DNA of 64,000 bases from Burkholderiales bacterium RIFCSPLOWO2_02_FULL_57_36 (GCA_001770855.1 MESE01000038.1:73734-137733), one strand, 5' to 3'; counted from the stretch's first letter, positions 18,272 through 27,901 are shown. The notes: a model not told the origin generated them from the sequence alone. Made by a program: numbers and translations.

Positions 18272-19960
18272 CCTGGCTGATTGCACAAGCGGCGCCGCCG
18301 TATCAATCGAGGTGTGCTCTTCGGAGTTGATCGCGCCGATCTCTTCCATGAAGAAGAAATTTCCCTTGCCCGTGCGCTTGGCCCGATACATCGCAAGATC
18401 GGCTTGTGCGATCAGATGCGATGCCGCGATCGCGGCTCCGGCGTGCAGCGCGATGCCGATCGACATGCCGAGTGCGAGCGTTTTTCCGTCGAAGTCGAAT
18501 GGTTTGTTGAGCGCGGCCAAGACCTGTTGCGCAACGACGATCGCGGCGTTGCGCGCATCGTCAAGACCCGCGAGCAGAATAATGAATTCGTCGCCGCCCA
18601 GGCGTGCCACCGTATCGACCCGGCGGCGCCCGTCGGCCAACCGTTCGGCGACCTGGCGCAGCACCGCATCGCCGGCATCATGTCCATACAGATCGTTGAT
18701 TGCCTTGAAACCATCCAGATCGCAAAACAACAATGCGATTTCGGATCCGTCGCGCGCGGCGCGCGCCAGTGCCTGTTCCAGGCGGTCTTCCAATATTGCC
18801 CGATTGTATAGTCCGGTCAACGAGTCATGATGCGCCATGAACTTCAGTTGCGCCTCGCTGGCTTCGCGCGCCGCTTCTTCCTCGCGCAGTCTCTCTACAA
18901 GAACATTGAAGCCGCTTACCAGCTTTCCGACCTCGTCGTCGCGGACAATCGGCAGCGGTACCAGCTTTCCCTTGCCATTCGCCATATCGCGTATCGCGCG
19001 CGCGGAATCGGTGAGCGGGCGCAGGATGCGCGACAACACAAACAACAGTATCGAGAGTATCGCTATCAGAAAAAATGCATTGGCCTTGACCACGAAGCCG
19101 CGCAGCGCCGCGACCGGACGAAATGCCTCCTCGGTCGGCATGCGGGCAACCACGAACCAACCGGTGCTGGGCACCGTCGCAATCGCCGACAATTCCTCGA
19201 CGCCTTTTGCGTTGATCGTGACGCCGGTGCCGCGGTATTCCGCCATCGCACGATCGTGCAGCAGGTTCGCGCCGGGCGGTGGCGTTGGCTTCAGGATCAT
19301 GGCCGGGTCGCTTGACGCGACAAACAGCTTGTCCGAGGGCGAGATCAGCAGAAAGCCGCCGGTTGCGCCCAGCCGCGTTTCCTGCAATCGATCGAGAAAC
19401 CCCGGTGCGTTAAGCAGCGCACTGCCGGCCAGCACCGCCACCACGCTGCCGTCGGCATCATGCACCGGCGCCGCGAAGAAGATGACCGGATCGCCGTTCA
19501 CACCTTCGCGTGACGGCTTGCCCATGACTGGTTTGCCGGCGCGCAAAGCGGCAAGGAACCAGTCCGATGCCGCATAGTCGCGCCGGCTGCGGCGGGGGAT
19601 GACCGGATATTGTGCGAGCAGGCCTTGTCCGTCCGGCCGCACCGCCAGCAATCCGTTGTTGAACATTGGATTGATACGTTGCCGGTCCCTGATCCAGGCT
19701 TGTAATTTTTCCGGTTGTCCCGCCAGCTTCGGCGGCAATTCAGCGGCAAACTGGTCGATCAGTGCCAGGCGCGATGTAATGTTATGGTCGACGTCGCGCG
19801 CCACATAAGACGCGATAGACAACTGCTGTGTTGCAACCAGCTCGCGCACGTCCTTTTGCAGCAGCGGCAGCGCTATAAACTGGCGCACCAGGATGCCGAT
19901 CATGAGCAGCGCAACGCCGAGCGCGGCGAGTCGAAATTTCATGGTTTGGAAATTTGGCAT
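18266..19960 (-). CDS. Diguanylate cyclase with periplasmic Cache-type sensor and HAMP
   Basis: 564 residues. A membrane helix at about 8-30, a periplasmic sensor (about 35-285) with the dCACHE-like SDWFLAALRAGKPVMGKP and PVIFFAAPVHDADGSVVAVLAG stretches, a second helix (about 293-312), HAMP (about 312-365), then GGDEF (about 385-545). The active site GGDEF and the RRVD inhibitory site five residues before it are intact, so it should synthesise c-di-GMP in response to a small periplasmic ligand. It has no EAL domain. It converges on the MscS gene. Confidence 0.92.
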   Translation of the reverse strand: MPNFQTMKFRLAALGVALLMIGILVRQFIALPLLQKDVRELVATQQLSIASYVARDVDHNITSRLALIDQFAAELPPKLAGQPEKLQAWIRDRQRINPMFNNGLLAVRPDGQGLLAQYPVIPRRSRRDYAASDWFLAALRAGKPVMGKPSREGVNGDPVIFFAAPVHDADGSVVAVLAGSALLNAPGFLDRLQETRLGATGGFLLISPSDKLFVASSDPAMILKPTPPPGANLLHDRAMAEYRGTGVTINAKGVEELSAIATVPSTGWFVVARMPTEEAFRPVAALRGFVVKANAFFLIAILSILLFVLSRILRPLTDSARAIRDMANGKGKLVPLPIVRDDEVGKLVSGFNVLVERLREEEAAREASEAQLKFMAHHDSLTGLYNRAILEDRLEQALARAARDGSEIALLFCDLDGFKAINDLYGHDAGDAVLRQVAERLADGRRRVDTVARLGGDEFIILLAGLDDARNAAIVVAQQVLAALNKPFDFDGKTLALGMSIGIALHAGAAIAASHLIAQADLAMYRAKRTGKGNFFFMEEIGAINSEEHTSIDTAAPLVQSARK

Positions 19961-20154
19961 CGCGCAATAATATCCACTATTTCCCGGGAGTGTTCATAAA
20001 CCTTCAAGCTTGCCTGTCCGGCACGGCACGGTAACTTACTTCAACCGCGATGCCATCGATTTTTTGCAGGCCGCCGCATGAACAAACCGGCTGCGCCTGC
20101 GAATACCGGACCATGGAGGATGGAAGCGCCAACGCGTTAATACGCCATGGCTTC

Positions 20155-20925
20155 TTATGTTCGATTGATGGATACGCCACCATCGACCAGGAATGCAGTA
20201 CCGGTAATGAAGCTCGACGCGTCCGATGCCAGATGCAGCACCGATCGCGAAATTTCATCGGGCGACGCCAGGCGCTTGAGGGCATGAAGCTCGTTAAGGA
20301 AGGTTCGTACCTCGGGACCGGCGCCGGGCGCATTTGCCAGGTTCATCGGCGTATCGGTACCGCCGGGCAGGATGGCATTGACCCGGATGCCTTTTATTCC
20401 GAGCTCAACAGCCAGGCACTGGGTCATTCCGATCAATGCTGCCTTGCTGGCGCCATAGGCTGCCATGCCAGGCATGCCGGCTGAATATCCCACGAAGCTG
20501 GACGTGAAGATCAGCGAGCCGCCGCCACGCTCGATCATTGCGGGCACTTGATATTTTGTGCCAAGAAAAGCGCTTGTCAAGTTGGTGTTGAGCGTATCGT
20601 GCCATCCGGATAACGATATTTCGGAGACCGATCCCATCTCTCCTGTGGTGCCGGCATTGTTGAATGCAATATCAAGTCCGCCAAAGCGTTCGACCGCCAT
20701 TTGGACCAGACTCCTTGCCACGGCTTCGTCCCGCACATCGCCGGTAACTGCAACCGCTTGTCCTCCGGCTGCTTCGATCTGTGCAACAAGCGCATCAAGT
20801 TCTGTCTGACGCCTTCCGTTGACAACCACTTTGGCGCCTTCTCGAGCGAATAATTTCGCTGTTGCATAACCGATCCCCGAACTCGCGCCTGTCACGATGG
20901 CAACCTTGTTTGAAAGTACAGTCAT
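20155..20925 (-). CDS. SDR family oxidoreductase
   Basis: 256 residues, a classical short-chain dehydrogenase. The cofactor motif TGASSGIG (12-19), NNAG (about 90-93), the catalytic Ser in FTSSFVGYSAG and Tyr-x3-Lys in YGASK are all present, and the C-terminus ends in the usual FLVDGGVSINRT. Arg residues after the first strand (NGRRQTE) favour NADP(H). The substrate is unknown. It appears monocistronic. Confidence 0.9.
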   Translation of the reverse strand: MTVLSNKVAIVTGASSGIGYATAKLFAREGAKVVVNGRRQTELDALVAQIEAAGGQAVAVTGDVRDEAVARSLVQMAVERFGGLDIAFNNAGTTGEMGSVSEISLSGWHDTLNTNLTSAFLGTKYQVPAMIERGGGSLIFTSSFVGYSAGMPGMAAYGASKAALIGMTQCLAVELGIKGIRVNAILPGGTDTPMNLANAPGAGPEVRTFLNELHALKRLASPDEISRSVLHLASDASSFITGTAFLVDGGVSINRT

Positions 20926-21049
20926 CTGAAACTCCTTCTTTTAAAGTTATATGGGAAGGAGAAATGTACCGATTCAAACTATTGCCCTCACTCCGTTTAT
21001 TGCTTTGAATTCAGGCCGGCTTCCTGTTTAACCAAACCGGCATGATTGC

Positions 21050-22486
21050 TCAACCGGCGGATTCGGGTGTCTGTGAATATGCGTCACCGGTTCTTGACGA
21101 CACGACATGCTTTATCTTGTCGGTCACCTCGTGAATAAACCTGCTGCGCTGCGCATACTCGGAATATTTGCCGCGGTTGGTTGACTCCCAATCCGGATGG
21201 CTCCTGGCCGGTTGTACCGCTTCGATCAACTGCTTCAGCTTTTCATTAACCTCTTGCGGTGTTTGCCGTTGGTGGGCGACTTTTCCCATCGCGGCGTGGC
21301 CACGCTGTTCCAGTGCCCATAGCAGGTTCAGCGTGTGCTCGGCCATGACCAGCAAGACTTCATTTTCCAGCGTCAGCGCCTCGATGCCGCGTGCCTTGTT
21401 GATCAGCGTTCTGCCGAACTGTCCCCAGCCCTGGCTTGCTATGCCGCCGATGGCGGCGCCGATCGCCGATGCCGCGCCCAGCGATAATCCGGCGAGCGCA
21501 AGATCGGCTGCAAAACCGATCGCTGCGCCGACCGCTGCGCCGGTGCCGAGCTTCTTGCTGGCATCGCGCAGCGTTTCGGGGTTGAACAGGTCCGCCTCCC
21601 AGCGGCCGTCCAGCCACGGCAGCACCGCCTCGTCAGCATCTTCCTTGCGAAAGCCGTACACCAGCAGCAGGTCATCGATGCTTCGGCGTGCCCGTTTCAA
21701 AACAATGTTCCTGAAGTCCCGGATGAATGCCTTCTTCTTGTGCTCGATTTCCAAGTCTTCCCTGGAGATCTCGCGGCGCAGCGCGGTCATGTCGACCAGC
21801 AGTTCGGCAATCACCTGGCAACCCGCCGATCGTCTCTCCTGGAATTGGAATTCGAGATCCTCGATCACTTGCATCAATTGATCGCGCCGGCCGCGCAGCA
21901 TGATGGCCATGCTTTGATACAGCTCGCGTTCGGAACCGACAAAGGGCGCGACCGCATCGAACTGAACATACGCATGCAGGTTGTAGGCGGAGAGGGCATC
22001 CAGCCATTCATTTTTTCTGCTGTCGTTGTGGCGCACGAAATTCAGCACCGGCATGACTGGTTTGGCGCACCAGGTCAGGGTCTCGATTTCGGCGCGGAAC
22101 TTGGGCAGGACCGGTTCGCGCGTATCGATCACGTAGACGGCGGCATCGACTTCAAGCATCTTGCGCAATACCTTCGCCTCTTGCTCGAAACTGCCGCTTG
22201 CCTCCGGTCCCTTGAGGAATGCGCGGATGCGGTCGGGCGGGGTGGTGCAGTTTTCCAGCGCCCTGAGATAGTCGAGCAGCGTGGTCGAATCCTCAAGGCC
22301 CGGCGTATCGAAGAATCGCACCGCGCTTACGCCATCGATCTTCAGGTCGATCGCTTCGACATGGCGCGTGGTGCCGGGCTGTTCCGACACTTCGCCAAAA
22401 TCAGAGTGCCGTGTCAGCGTGCGCAGCAATGAGGTCTTGCCCGCATTGGTGTGGCCGACCACGGCTATTTCGATGGGCTTAGACAT
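21050..22486 (-). CDS. P-loop GTPase with DUF3482 domain
   Basis: 478 residues from the ATG at 22486, which overlaps the upstream DUF2868 stop by eight bases; an in-frame GTG 27 bases earlier is less likely. The G domain (about 1-200) has GHTNAGKTS (P-loop) and DTPG (switch II). The DUF3482 part has coiled helices (about 230-280), then a Gly/Ala-rich hydrophobic hairpin (about 310-360) able to contact membranes. It is almost always found after a DUF2868 gene; together they look like a membrane-associated dynamin-like or Era-related device of unknown purpose. Confidence 0.85.
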   Translation of the reverse strand: MSKPIEIAVVGHTNAGKTSLLRTLTRHSDFGEVSEQPGTTRHVEAIDLKIDGVSAVRFFDTPGLEDSTTLLDYLRALENCTTPPDRIRAFLKGPEASGSFEQEAKVLRKMLEVDAAVYVIDTREPVLPKFRAEIETLTWCAKPVMPVLNFVRHNDSRKNEWLDALSAYNLHAYVQFDAVAPFVGSERELYQSMAIMLRGRRDQLMQVIEDLEFQFQERRSAGCQVIAELLVDMTALRREISREDLEIEHKKKAFIRDFRNIVLKRARRSIDDLLLVYGFRKEDADEAVLPWLDGRWEADLFNPETLRDASKKLGTGAAVGAAIGFAADLALAGLSLGAASAIGAAIGGIASQGWGQFGRTLINKARGIEALTLENEVLLVMAEHTLNLLWALEQRGHAAMGKVAHQRQTPQEVNEKLKQLIEAVQPARSHPDWESTNRGKYSEYAQRSRFIHEVTDKIKHVVSSRTGDAYSQTPESAG

Positions 22487-23852
22487 GAGTTGGCTTGAAC
22501 CATTCGGTTGCACAATCGAGGTCGGTGAAGGATCGCATGTCGGTCATGCCGATGTGCTCAAGCCAGGATTGCCACCGTTGCGGATTGCCGATATCGCTGC
22601 CTGACGACGGCGCGAGCAGCAGCGCGCATTGCGTGCCGTGCGCGCATGCTTCGCGGATGAACCGTTCGGTGCCCCGATCCGGGCTCGATGCCGGGTTGCA
22701 CACCAGAAGAATCTTGCATGGCCGCGTTTGCGCCAACGTGTTGAGCAATGCGCGGCGTTCCTGGCCGGTGCCTGAGATTTGTTCGACCAGGTCGGCCGAT
22801 TCAGCCAAGCCGCCCGGCGGCCATGGATACTCCGCCGGCAGTTCAAAGCCGATGATCGCAAGCGATGTGTGATTTCCCGGCGGCGACATCTTGCGATCGG
22901 CCTTGCCTGCCGGCTCGGGCGCCTGTTCCGCATCGACCACGATCGACACTTCCATTTCCTCGAAGCGCGCCAGCAGTTTTCTGAAGTACGGATCGGCCGT
23001 ATCCAGCTTCAACGATTGCTTGCCGCGCCGCCAGACTAGCCAGCACAGACCCGCCAGCGCGACGCGCGGAATCAATCCATACACGAAGGTGCAGCCGATC
23101 AGCCACCATGCCCATGCCCGATGATCGCTGCCTGCGGCGCCGGGATTGAGCAAGGTCGATGTGTCCGGCAACGGGAACCCAAGCAGATGCGGCAGCCAGC
23201 CGGTGGTTTGAACAAAGCGGATGAAAAAATCGGCGCTCAGGATCGTGGTTTCCCATGTCAGCCGGTATTGCTGAAACGAGAATGCAAACCAAAGCGCAAC
23301 CAGCACCAGCACAAATACAAGCGTCCAGATGCCGTGGCTGATGAAGCCGAATGCCCAAGGCAACAGCCGTGCGCGCTGCAGGGTGGAAGTGGTGGCGCGC
23401 AACATGGTCAGCGAATGCGGCCCGCGATCCAGCGGCAGCCAGGCGAGCAGGCGCAGAAACAGGTTGCCGAGCGACAGCCGCGCAAACGTGCTTCGCGGTG
23501 ACCACGATGCGGACGCCACGGCAAGACACCAGAGCCCCAGCGTGACCGCATGCATGCCGAGCGCGACGAAGAATGCAAGTGCCGCGTTGATCGATCGATC
23601 GCCGCCGATGACCGCGACCGCGATGCCATAGGCAATGAAAAATACCGATATCGAGAGCGCGGTCCAAACGTACAGCGCCAGATCGCGCCAGCGCTCGATT
23701 TCAACGTTGAGCTTCAAGCGTTGACCAAGTACCCAGGCTCTTTCGATCAAACGATCCTCGCGGCCGGATTTGCCGCGAAACGCATGGCCCATTGCTTCAC
23801 TGTCTTCCAGCGGCCCGGATTCTTCAATCAGCCGGACGGTTTGAGTGAGCAT
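22479..23852 (-). CDS. DUF2868 membrane protein, partner of the DUF3482 GTPase
   Basis: About 457 residues. The N-terminus has MLTQTVRLIEESGPLEDSEA, then four or five membrane helices (about 60-270), then a cytoplasmic domain (about 290-455). The frame is open another 36 codons upstream to 23960, but those residues look unlike the family. The stop codon overlaps the start of the GTPase gene, so the two are translationally coupled. Function unknown; the conserved pairing suggests the GTPase acts on or with this membrane protein. Confidence 0.8.
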   Translation of the reverse strand: MLTQTVRLIEESGPLEDSEAMGHAFRGKSGREDRLIERAWVLGQRLKLNVEIERWRDLALYVWTALSISVFFIAYGIAVAVIGGDRSINAALAFFVALGMHAVTLGLWCLAVASASWSPRSTFARLSLGNLFLRLLAWLPLDRGPHSLTMLRATTSTLQRARLLPWAFGFISHGIWTLVFVLVLVALWFAFSFQQYRLTWETTILSADFFIRFVQTTGWLPHLLGFPLPDTSTLLNPGAAGSDHRAWAWWLIGCTFVYGLIPRVALAGLCWLVWRRGKQSLKLDTADPYFRKLLARFEEMEVSIVVDAEQAPEPAGKADRKMSPPGNHTSLAIIGFELPAEYPWPPGGLAESADLVEQISGTGQERRALLNTLAQTRPCKILLVCNPASSPDRGTERFIREACAHGTQCALLLAPSSGSDIGNPQRWQSWLEHIGMTDMRSFTDLDCATEWFKPTHV

Positions 23853-24212
23853 GACATCGGACAGGCGCGATCTGCCGTGGCCGGTGCTCACAACGCGATC
23901 CTTGAAGATGATGATTCTCGTGCTGTTTTTTTTCGCATCGGATTGGCTGAGGGCTACCAAGCTGGAAAGGACGGGCTTTTCATTATAACAATGGCACTTT
24001 GATCGCGATTTTGACGTCGGGCAACTATTGCAAACGGGGTGGCCGCGAATGAAGATTGCGCACCATCTTTCAATCGAGCGGAAGCCCTCGGAAGAGACAG
24101 TGCAAATGTCATATGTTTCCCGATGAAGAAGTGATGACCGTCAATTGAATGGTGCGGCACGGCAAAAATTGGCCGCCAGTTGTTAACGCAAATCAGGCAA
24201 TTGACCTATGTC

Positions 24213-24229
24213 CAAATTGGCGCAATTTG
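24213..24229. promoter_or_regulatory. Perfect 7-3-7 inverted repeat upstream of the lipase-like gene
   Basis: CAAATTG-GCG-CAATTTG, about 90 bases before the start codon and 37 bases before a TATAAT at 24266. Its position fits an operator. The -35 box is unclear (TTGCTT at 24240 gives a 20-base spacer). Confidence 0.4.
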
Positions 24230-24317
24230 TATAAAGAAATTGCTTTTTTAACTAGTCAATTTGCCTATAATCAAGTTGCGGCAAAAATATCAAATAATCA
24301 ATAACAAGGAGATCACA

Positions 24318-26450
24318 ATGCTTGGATCATATGGTCGTCGCGTAACGACCGGCCTGGTTTTTTTACTGGTTCCACTGGCTGCACTAGCCGATGGCGTTAG
24401 CGTAAAATTCGATTTGTCGGACCCCGCCGGCAGTCCTTTCCCTACCAATCGTTTCACTGCGGTCGATTGGACGCAAAACACCCATCGCCGCGTCAACTTG
24501 CCGAAACCGAACTGCGCAGCGCGTCCCAGTGATTGTGCCGACATCGAGGTTATCAATACACTCGACGGGTTTTCGACGCAGCCGCGCATCACCGTGCCTT
24601 TCACCGGCGACATCGATGTTGCGACCGTCAACAGCAATACAGTGTTTCTGCTTGGCCTGGGCGATACGCAAACCTCGGCTGGCGCCGGGCAAAAAGTGGG
24701 TATCAACCAGATCGTTTGGGACCCGGCAACCAAGGTTCTTGCGTTCGAATCGGATGAATTGCTCAACCAGCATTCGCGCTATGTATTGGTGGTAACCGAT
24801 GGCGTACGCGATAGCGGCGGCAAGAAAATCAAGTCCAATGGATTCGGCGAAGCGTTCGGCGCCGGTCAGGATCGCGACACCAGCGCATATCGCGGCGAAT
24901 TGCGCGATGCGGTGCGCACGGTTCGCGCCGGCAGTCACAATGTCGTCGCCGCAAGCTTGTTTACCACACAAAGCATTACCGCCGATCTGCACAAGATCAT
25001 GCATCAGATCAAGCAAACCACGCCGTCGCCGGCCAACTTCATGGTTGGCGATGTGGGCGGCAGCGCGGTGCGCGCGGTGTTTCCGGTATCGGGCGTGACA
25101 GCCATACAGTTCAACCGCCAGATTGGCAGCGCGCCAACTTTTGCGACATCGTTCCTGCCGACGCCGGCGCTGAATGTCGTTCCCGGCGCAGTGGGACAGA
25201 TTGCCTATGGCAAGTTCGCATCGCCCAACTACCAGACCGCTGCCAAGTACATTCCCGCGACCGCGACGCTGACTGGTCAGCCGCAACCTCAGGGCAGCAA
25301 CGAAATCGTGTTCCAGCTATTCACTCCGGCCGGCGCGAAACCGGCCGGCGGATGGCCGGTCGCGATTTACGGGCACGGCTTTACCGATAGCATGTACGGC
25401 GCGCCATGGGTGGTCGCGTCCGTGTTTGCATCGCAAGGCATCGCGACATTGGCGATCAACGTCGTCGGTCATGGCGGCGGCGCGCAAGGCACGCTGACGG
25501 TGCTGCGCCCCGCTGCCGCACCGGTGGTGATCAATGCCGGCGGACGCGGTATCGATCAGGACGGAAACGGCGCGATTGATTCGACCGAAGGCGTCAACGC
25601 CGCACCGCCGCGCGCCATAATCGGCAGCCGGGACGGCTTGCGCCAGACGGTCGCGGATCTGATGCAACTGGTGCGCCAGGTCGAAGTAGGCATGGATGTC
25701 GACGGTGATGGCGCAGCCGATCTCAATGCGCAACGCATCTATTACACGGGCCAATCGTTCGGCGGCATTTACGGCACCATCGTGCTGGGTATCGAACCGA
25801 ATATCAAGGCCGGCGTGCCGAATGTGCCGGGCGGTTCGATCAGTGATATCACACGTTTGAGTCCGGCATTTCGCCCGTTGGCCGGCATTGCGCTAGCCAC
25901 GCGCATGCCATCGCTGATCAACGTTTCGCATCCAAGCGGCATTGTGTTCGATGAAAACGTCCCGCTGCGCAATCAGCCGCCGGTCGTCAACAATGTACCC
26001 GGGGCAATGGCAATTGCGCAATTCCTGGACCGCAGCGAGTGGGTGCAGCAGGCAGGTAATCCTTCAGCATATGCCGCTTTCATCAGAAAGCATCCGCTGC
26101 AGGGGAATGCGGTCAAGCCGGTGATCGTGCAGTTTGCCAAGGGTGACATTACCGTGCCCAATCCAACCAGCAGCGCCATCATCCGCGCCGGCGACCTGGC
26201 TGACCGCACTACGTTTTTCCGCAATGACCTGGCGTTTGCCGCCAACCCCGGGGTGCCGAAAAATCCGCATACTTTCCTGACCAACATCTCGATACCCGCG
26301 GCAGCAGGATTCGCGGTGGGAGCACAGCAGCAGATTGCGATATTCTTTGCGTCGAACGGCGGCACCGTCATCGATCCGGATGGCGTCGGCCCATTTTTCG
26401 AGGTGCCGATCAATCTTCCTCTGCCGGAAACGCTCAGCTTCATTCCGTAA
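24318..26450 (+). CDS. Secreted alpha/beta hydrolase, bacterial virulence-factor lipase type
   Basis: 710 residues behind AAGGAG. A signal peptide (about 1-24, ending ALADG) lacks a lipobox cysteine, so secretion rather than lipidation is expected. The N-terminal half has an Ig-like Lipase_bact_N-type region; the C-terminal half is an alpha/beta hydrolase with YGHGF (oxyanion region) and G-Q-S-F-G nucleophile elbow (Ser near 480). Two calcium-type loops are visible: DQDGNGAIDSTE near 413, which satisfies the EF-hand spacing, and DVDGDGAAD near 460. It probably cleaves an ester or lipid outside the cell. Confidence 0.82.
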   Translation: MLGSYGRRVTTGLVFLLVPLAALADGVSVKFDLSDPAGSPFPTNRFTAVDWTQNTHRRVNLPKPNCAARPSDCADIEVINTLDGFSTQPRITVPFTGDIDVATVNSNTVFLLGLGDTQTSAGAGQKVGINQIVWDPATKVLAFESDELLNQHSRYVLVVTDGVRDSGGKKIKSNGFGEAFGAGQDRDTSAYRGELRDAVRTVRAGSHNVVAASLFTTQSITADLHKIMHQIKQTTPSPANFMVGDVGGSAVRAVFPVSGVTAIQFNRQIGSAPTFATSFLPTPALNVVPGAVGQIAYGKFASPNYQTAAKYIPATATLTGQPQPQGSNEIVFQLFTPAGAKPAGGWPVAIYGHGFTDSMYGAPWVVASVFASQGIATLAINVVGHGGGAQGTLTVLRPAAAPVVINAGGRGIDQDGNGAIDSTEGVNAAPPRAIIGSRDGLRQTVADLMQLVRQVEVGMDVDGDGAADLNAQRIYYTGQSFGGIYGTIVLGIEPNIKAGVPNVPGGSISDITRLSPAFRPLAGIALATRMPSLINVSHPSGIVFDENVPLRNQPPVVNNVPGAMAIAQFLDRSEWVQQAGNPSAYAAFIRKHPLQGNAVKPVIVQFAKGDITVPNPTSSAIIRAGDLADRTTFFRNDLAFAANPGVPKNPHTFLTNISIPAAAGFAVGAQQQIAIFFASNGGTVIDPDGVGPFFEVPINLPLPETLSFIP

Positions 26451-27160
26451 TGCCGGCATTCATTATCGGCATCATGTGAATATTTGAGGTCCCCCTCGTC
26501 TTGAAAGGGGAGCTTCAATCTGCAAGGGTAAAGGGCGTGGTCACTCCGCGCTCTTTTTTATTGCGTTGAGCATTCGTGCGACGCGTCTTTTATCTCAACA
26601 AAATTCCGAAGGCGCCGAATGATCCCGTTCGGAATAGAGGTTCGGACAATACTTGCCGGGCTGGATTCGGACCGCGGAGATTTCCATCAAAGCCTGTTTT
26701 GCCGATTAACAAGGACGCAACGAATCTAGTTGCCGTAACCAAAACAGTCCGAAATTCAATTGCTATAAATACTTCCAAAATGGTCGCAAATAAACATTGA
26801 AAATCGGTTCGGCGGATACATATGGATCGCTCATGTTTAGCCTTAATTCATGGGATATTCCGTATTTTTACCAATGAGAAATGGGTGAAATTCCAAGGCT
26901 GGAAATTTTTTCGGCAAACAGGTGTATATTCATACAGTTATAATTGAAATGCTACCAATTTAGTATTATACTTATCGCCTCGAATCCGCTTTCGCGACTG
27001 TTGCGCAAATAGCCTTGCCGGCTTGAAAGGCGAATTCATGCAGCTCTTGATTTGAGAAGGTGACGGCAGCGCGACGCGCTTTCCGGGTAATTTGCTGCGA
27101 GGAGGGTGTTGGCGAAGGCGGATCGTCAATGACGGCGATCAGGCATTGGAGTAGCGAGAG
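26451..27160. other. Gene-poor A+T-rich stretch beside the phage-like cassette
   Basis: About 710 bases. A weak hairpin followed by TCTTTTTTA near 26537-26563 may terminate the lipase-like gene. The rest has no protein I can defend; short frames near 26576 and 26938 are not convincing. It contains an SOS-like box (listed separately) and drops in G+C relative to both sides, which fits a boundary of transferred DNA. Confidence 0.45.
26922..26944 (+). promoter_or_regulatory. LexA/SOS-box-like site overlapping a TATAAT
   Basis: GTGTATATTCATACAG differs from the CTGT-N8-ACAG SOS consensus at one position and is followed after one base by TATAAT (26939-26944). No gene on the same strand follows closely, so its target is unclear. 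Confidence 0.4.
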
Positions 27161-27538
27161 TCAGGCCGGACTGAGCAATTTTTGACGAAGCAAATCGATC
27201 ATCATTTCACGCGCCTCATCCGGCTGGGCGCGAAACAGGATCAATGCCGTTTCAACAAACAGTTTTTCATTGTCATCGATCGACATATTGAGTGAATCAT
27301 GTTCCCGATCCATCCAGCCATGCGGCAGCTTCAGTCTTTCTTCGATCGTGCGGGCAACGATGTTGCCGATGTTTTTCCGGTTGCATTTGACATGGCTGAG
27401 ATAGCGATCGGATAAGCCAAGATGTTGTGCGAACAGCTTGAGCATGCCGCGTTGAGGGTCATTTGGGTGTTTGTCGACGAAGTCATCGAATAATCGCTTG
27501 AAGTTCTTATGCCTTATTTGACTGCTATCCATCGACAT
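27161..27538 (-). CDS. Small HTH DNA-binding protein, phage repressor-like
   Basis: 125 residues. The central part, LKLFAQHLGLSDRYLSHV, fits a helix-turn-helix, and the following LKLPHGWMD phrase is typical of XRE/phage-type repressors that pick a divergent early promoter. The C-terminal helices (about 85-125) could mediate dimerisation. GGAG lies upstream of the ATG. It is divergent from the recombination genes that start at 27902, the expected layout for a repressor and its lytic or early operon. Confidence 0.65.
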   Translation of the reverse strand: MSMDSSQIRHKNFKRLFDDFVDKHPNDPQRGMLKLFAQHLGLSDRYLSHVKCNRKNIGNIVARTIEERLKLPHGWMDREHDSLNMSIDDNEKLFVETALILFRAQPDEAREMMIDLLRQKLLSPA

Positions 27539-27621
27539 GTTGAACGCTCCACTGGTGGCCGGTTGTTGGTCTGGTTTTATTGATCCGGCACGATGAAGTC
27601 TCTATTTCATCGCGCCCATTT

Positions 27622-27657
27622 CTCACCCTCTCCCTCTGGGAGAGGGTCGGGGTGAGG
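27622..27657. repeat. CCCTCTCCC / GGGAGAGGG palindrome
   Basis: CTCACCCTCTCCC-TCT-GGGAGAGGG followed by TCGGGGTGAG: a 9-bp perfect stem with a 3-base loop and an outer CTCACC/GGTGAG pair. It belongs to the same family as the ends of the DUF559 cassette (52961-53381) and the insertion in liuD. Confidence 0.7.
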
Positions 27658-27901
27658 GGATGCGGCTTCATACTTATTCATGCCGCATCAATAGTTGCAT
27701 CGCATGACGGGCGCACGACTTGTAGCAAATATTTTAACTCAACGCCGAGCAATTTTGTTGAGCTTATGCAACCAAATAAGACGTTTTTATTATTAATTGA
27801 AGCAGGAATGTGACGGCTTTTGAATTAGGTAATGTTTTGCGGCTTGCTCGTCCGTATGAACCTCGCGATTGCCAGACCTCAATTTTATGAAGAGGAACAA
27901 A

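Noticed and set aside
24384-25286. Reverse-strand 300-codon frame inside the lipase-like gene
   Set aside because: Composition is typical of antisense of a high-GC gene and the + strand gene has signal peptide, nucleophile elbow and ribosome site.
26488-26520. CCCC/GGGG hairpin just after the lipase-like gene as an attachment site
   Set aside because: Only a short imperfect stem and no matching direct repeat on the far side of the phage-like cassette was found.
26576-26800. Possible 74-aa gene between the lipase-like gene and the phage-like cassette
   Set aside because: No ribosome site, no hydrophobic or domain pattern, and poor codon character.
27600-27670. CRISPR-like appearance of repeated CCCTCTCCC palindromes across the window
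   Set aside because: The copies are far apart, not regularly spaced, have no spacers and no cas genes nearby; they are dispersed palindromes.
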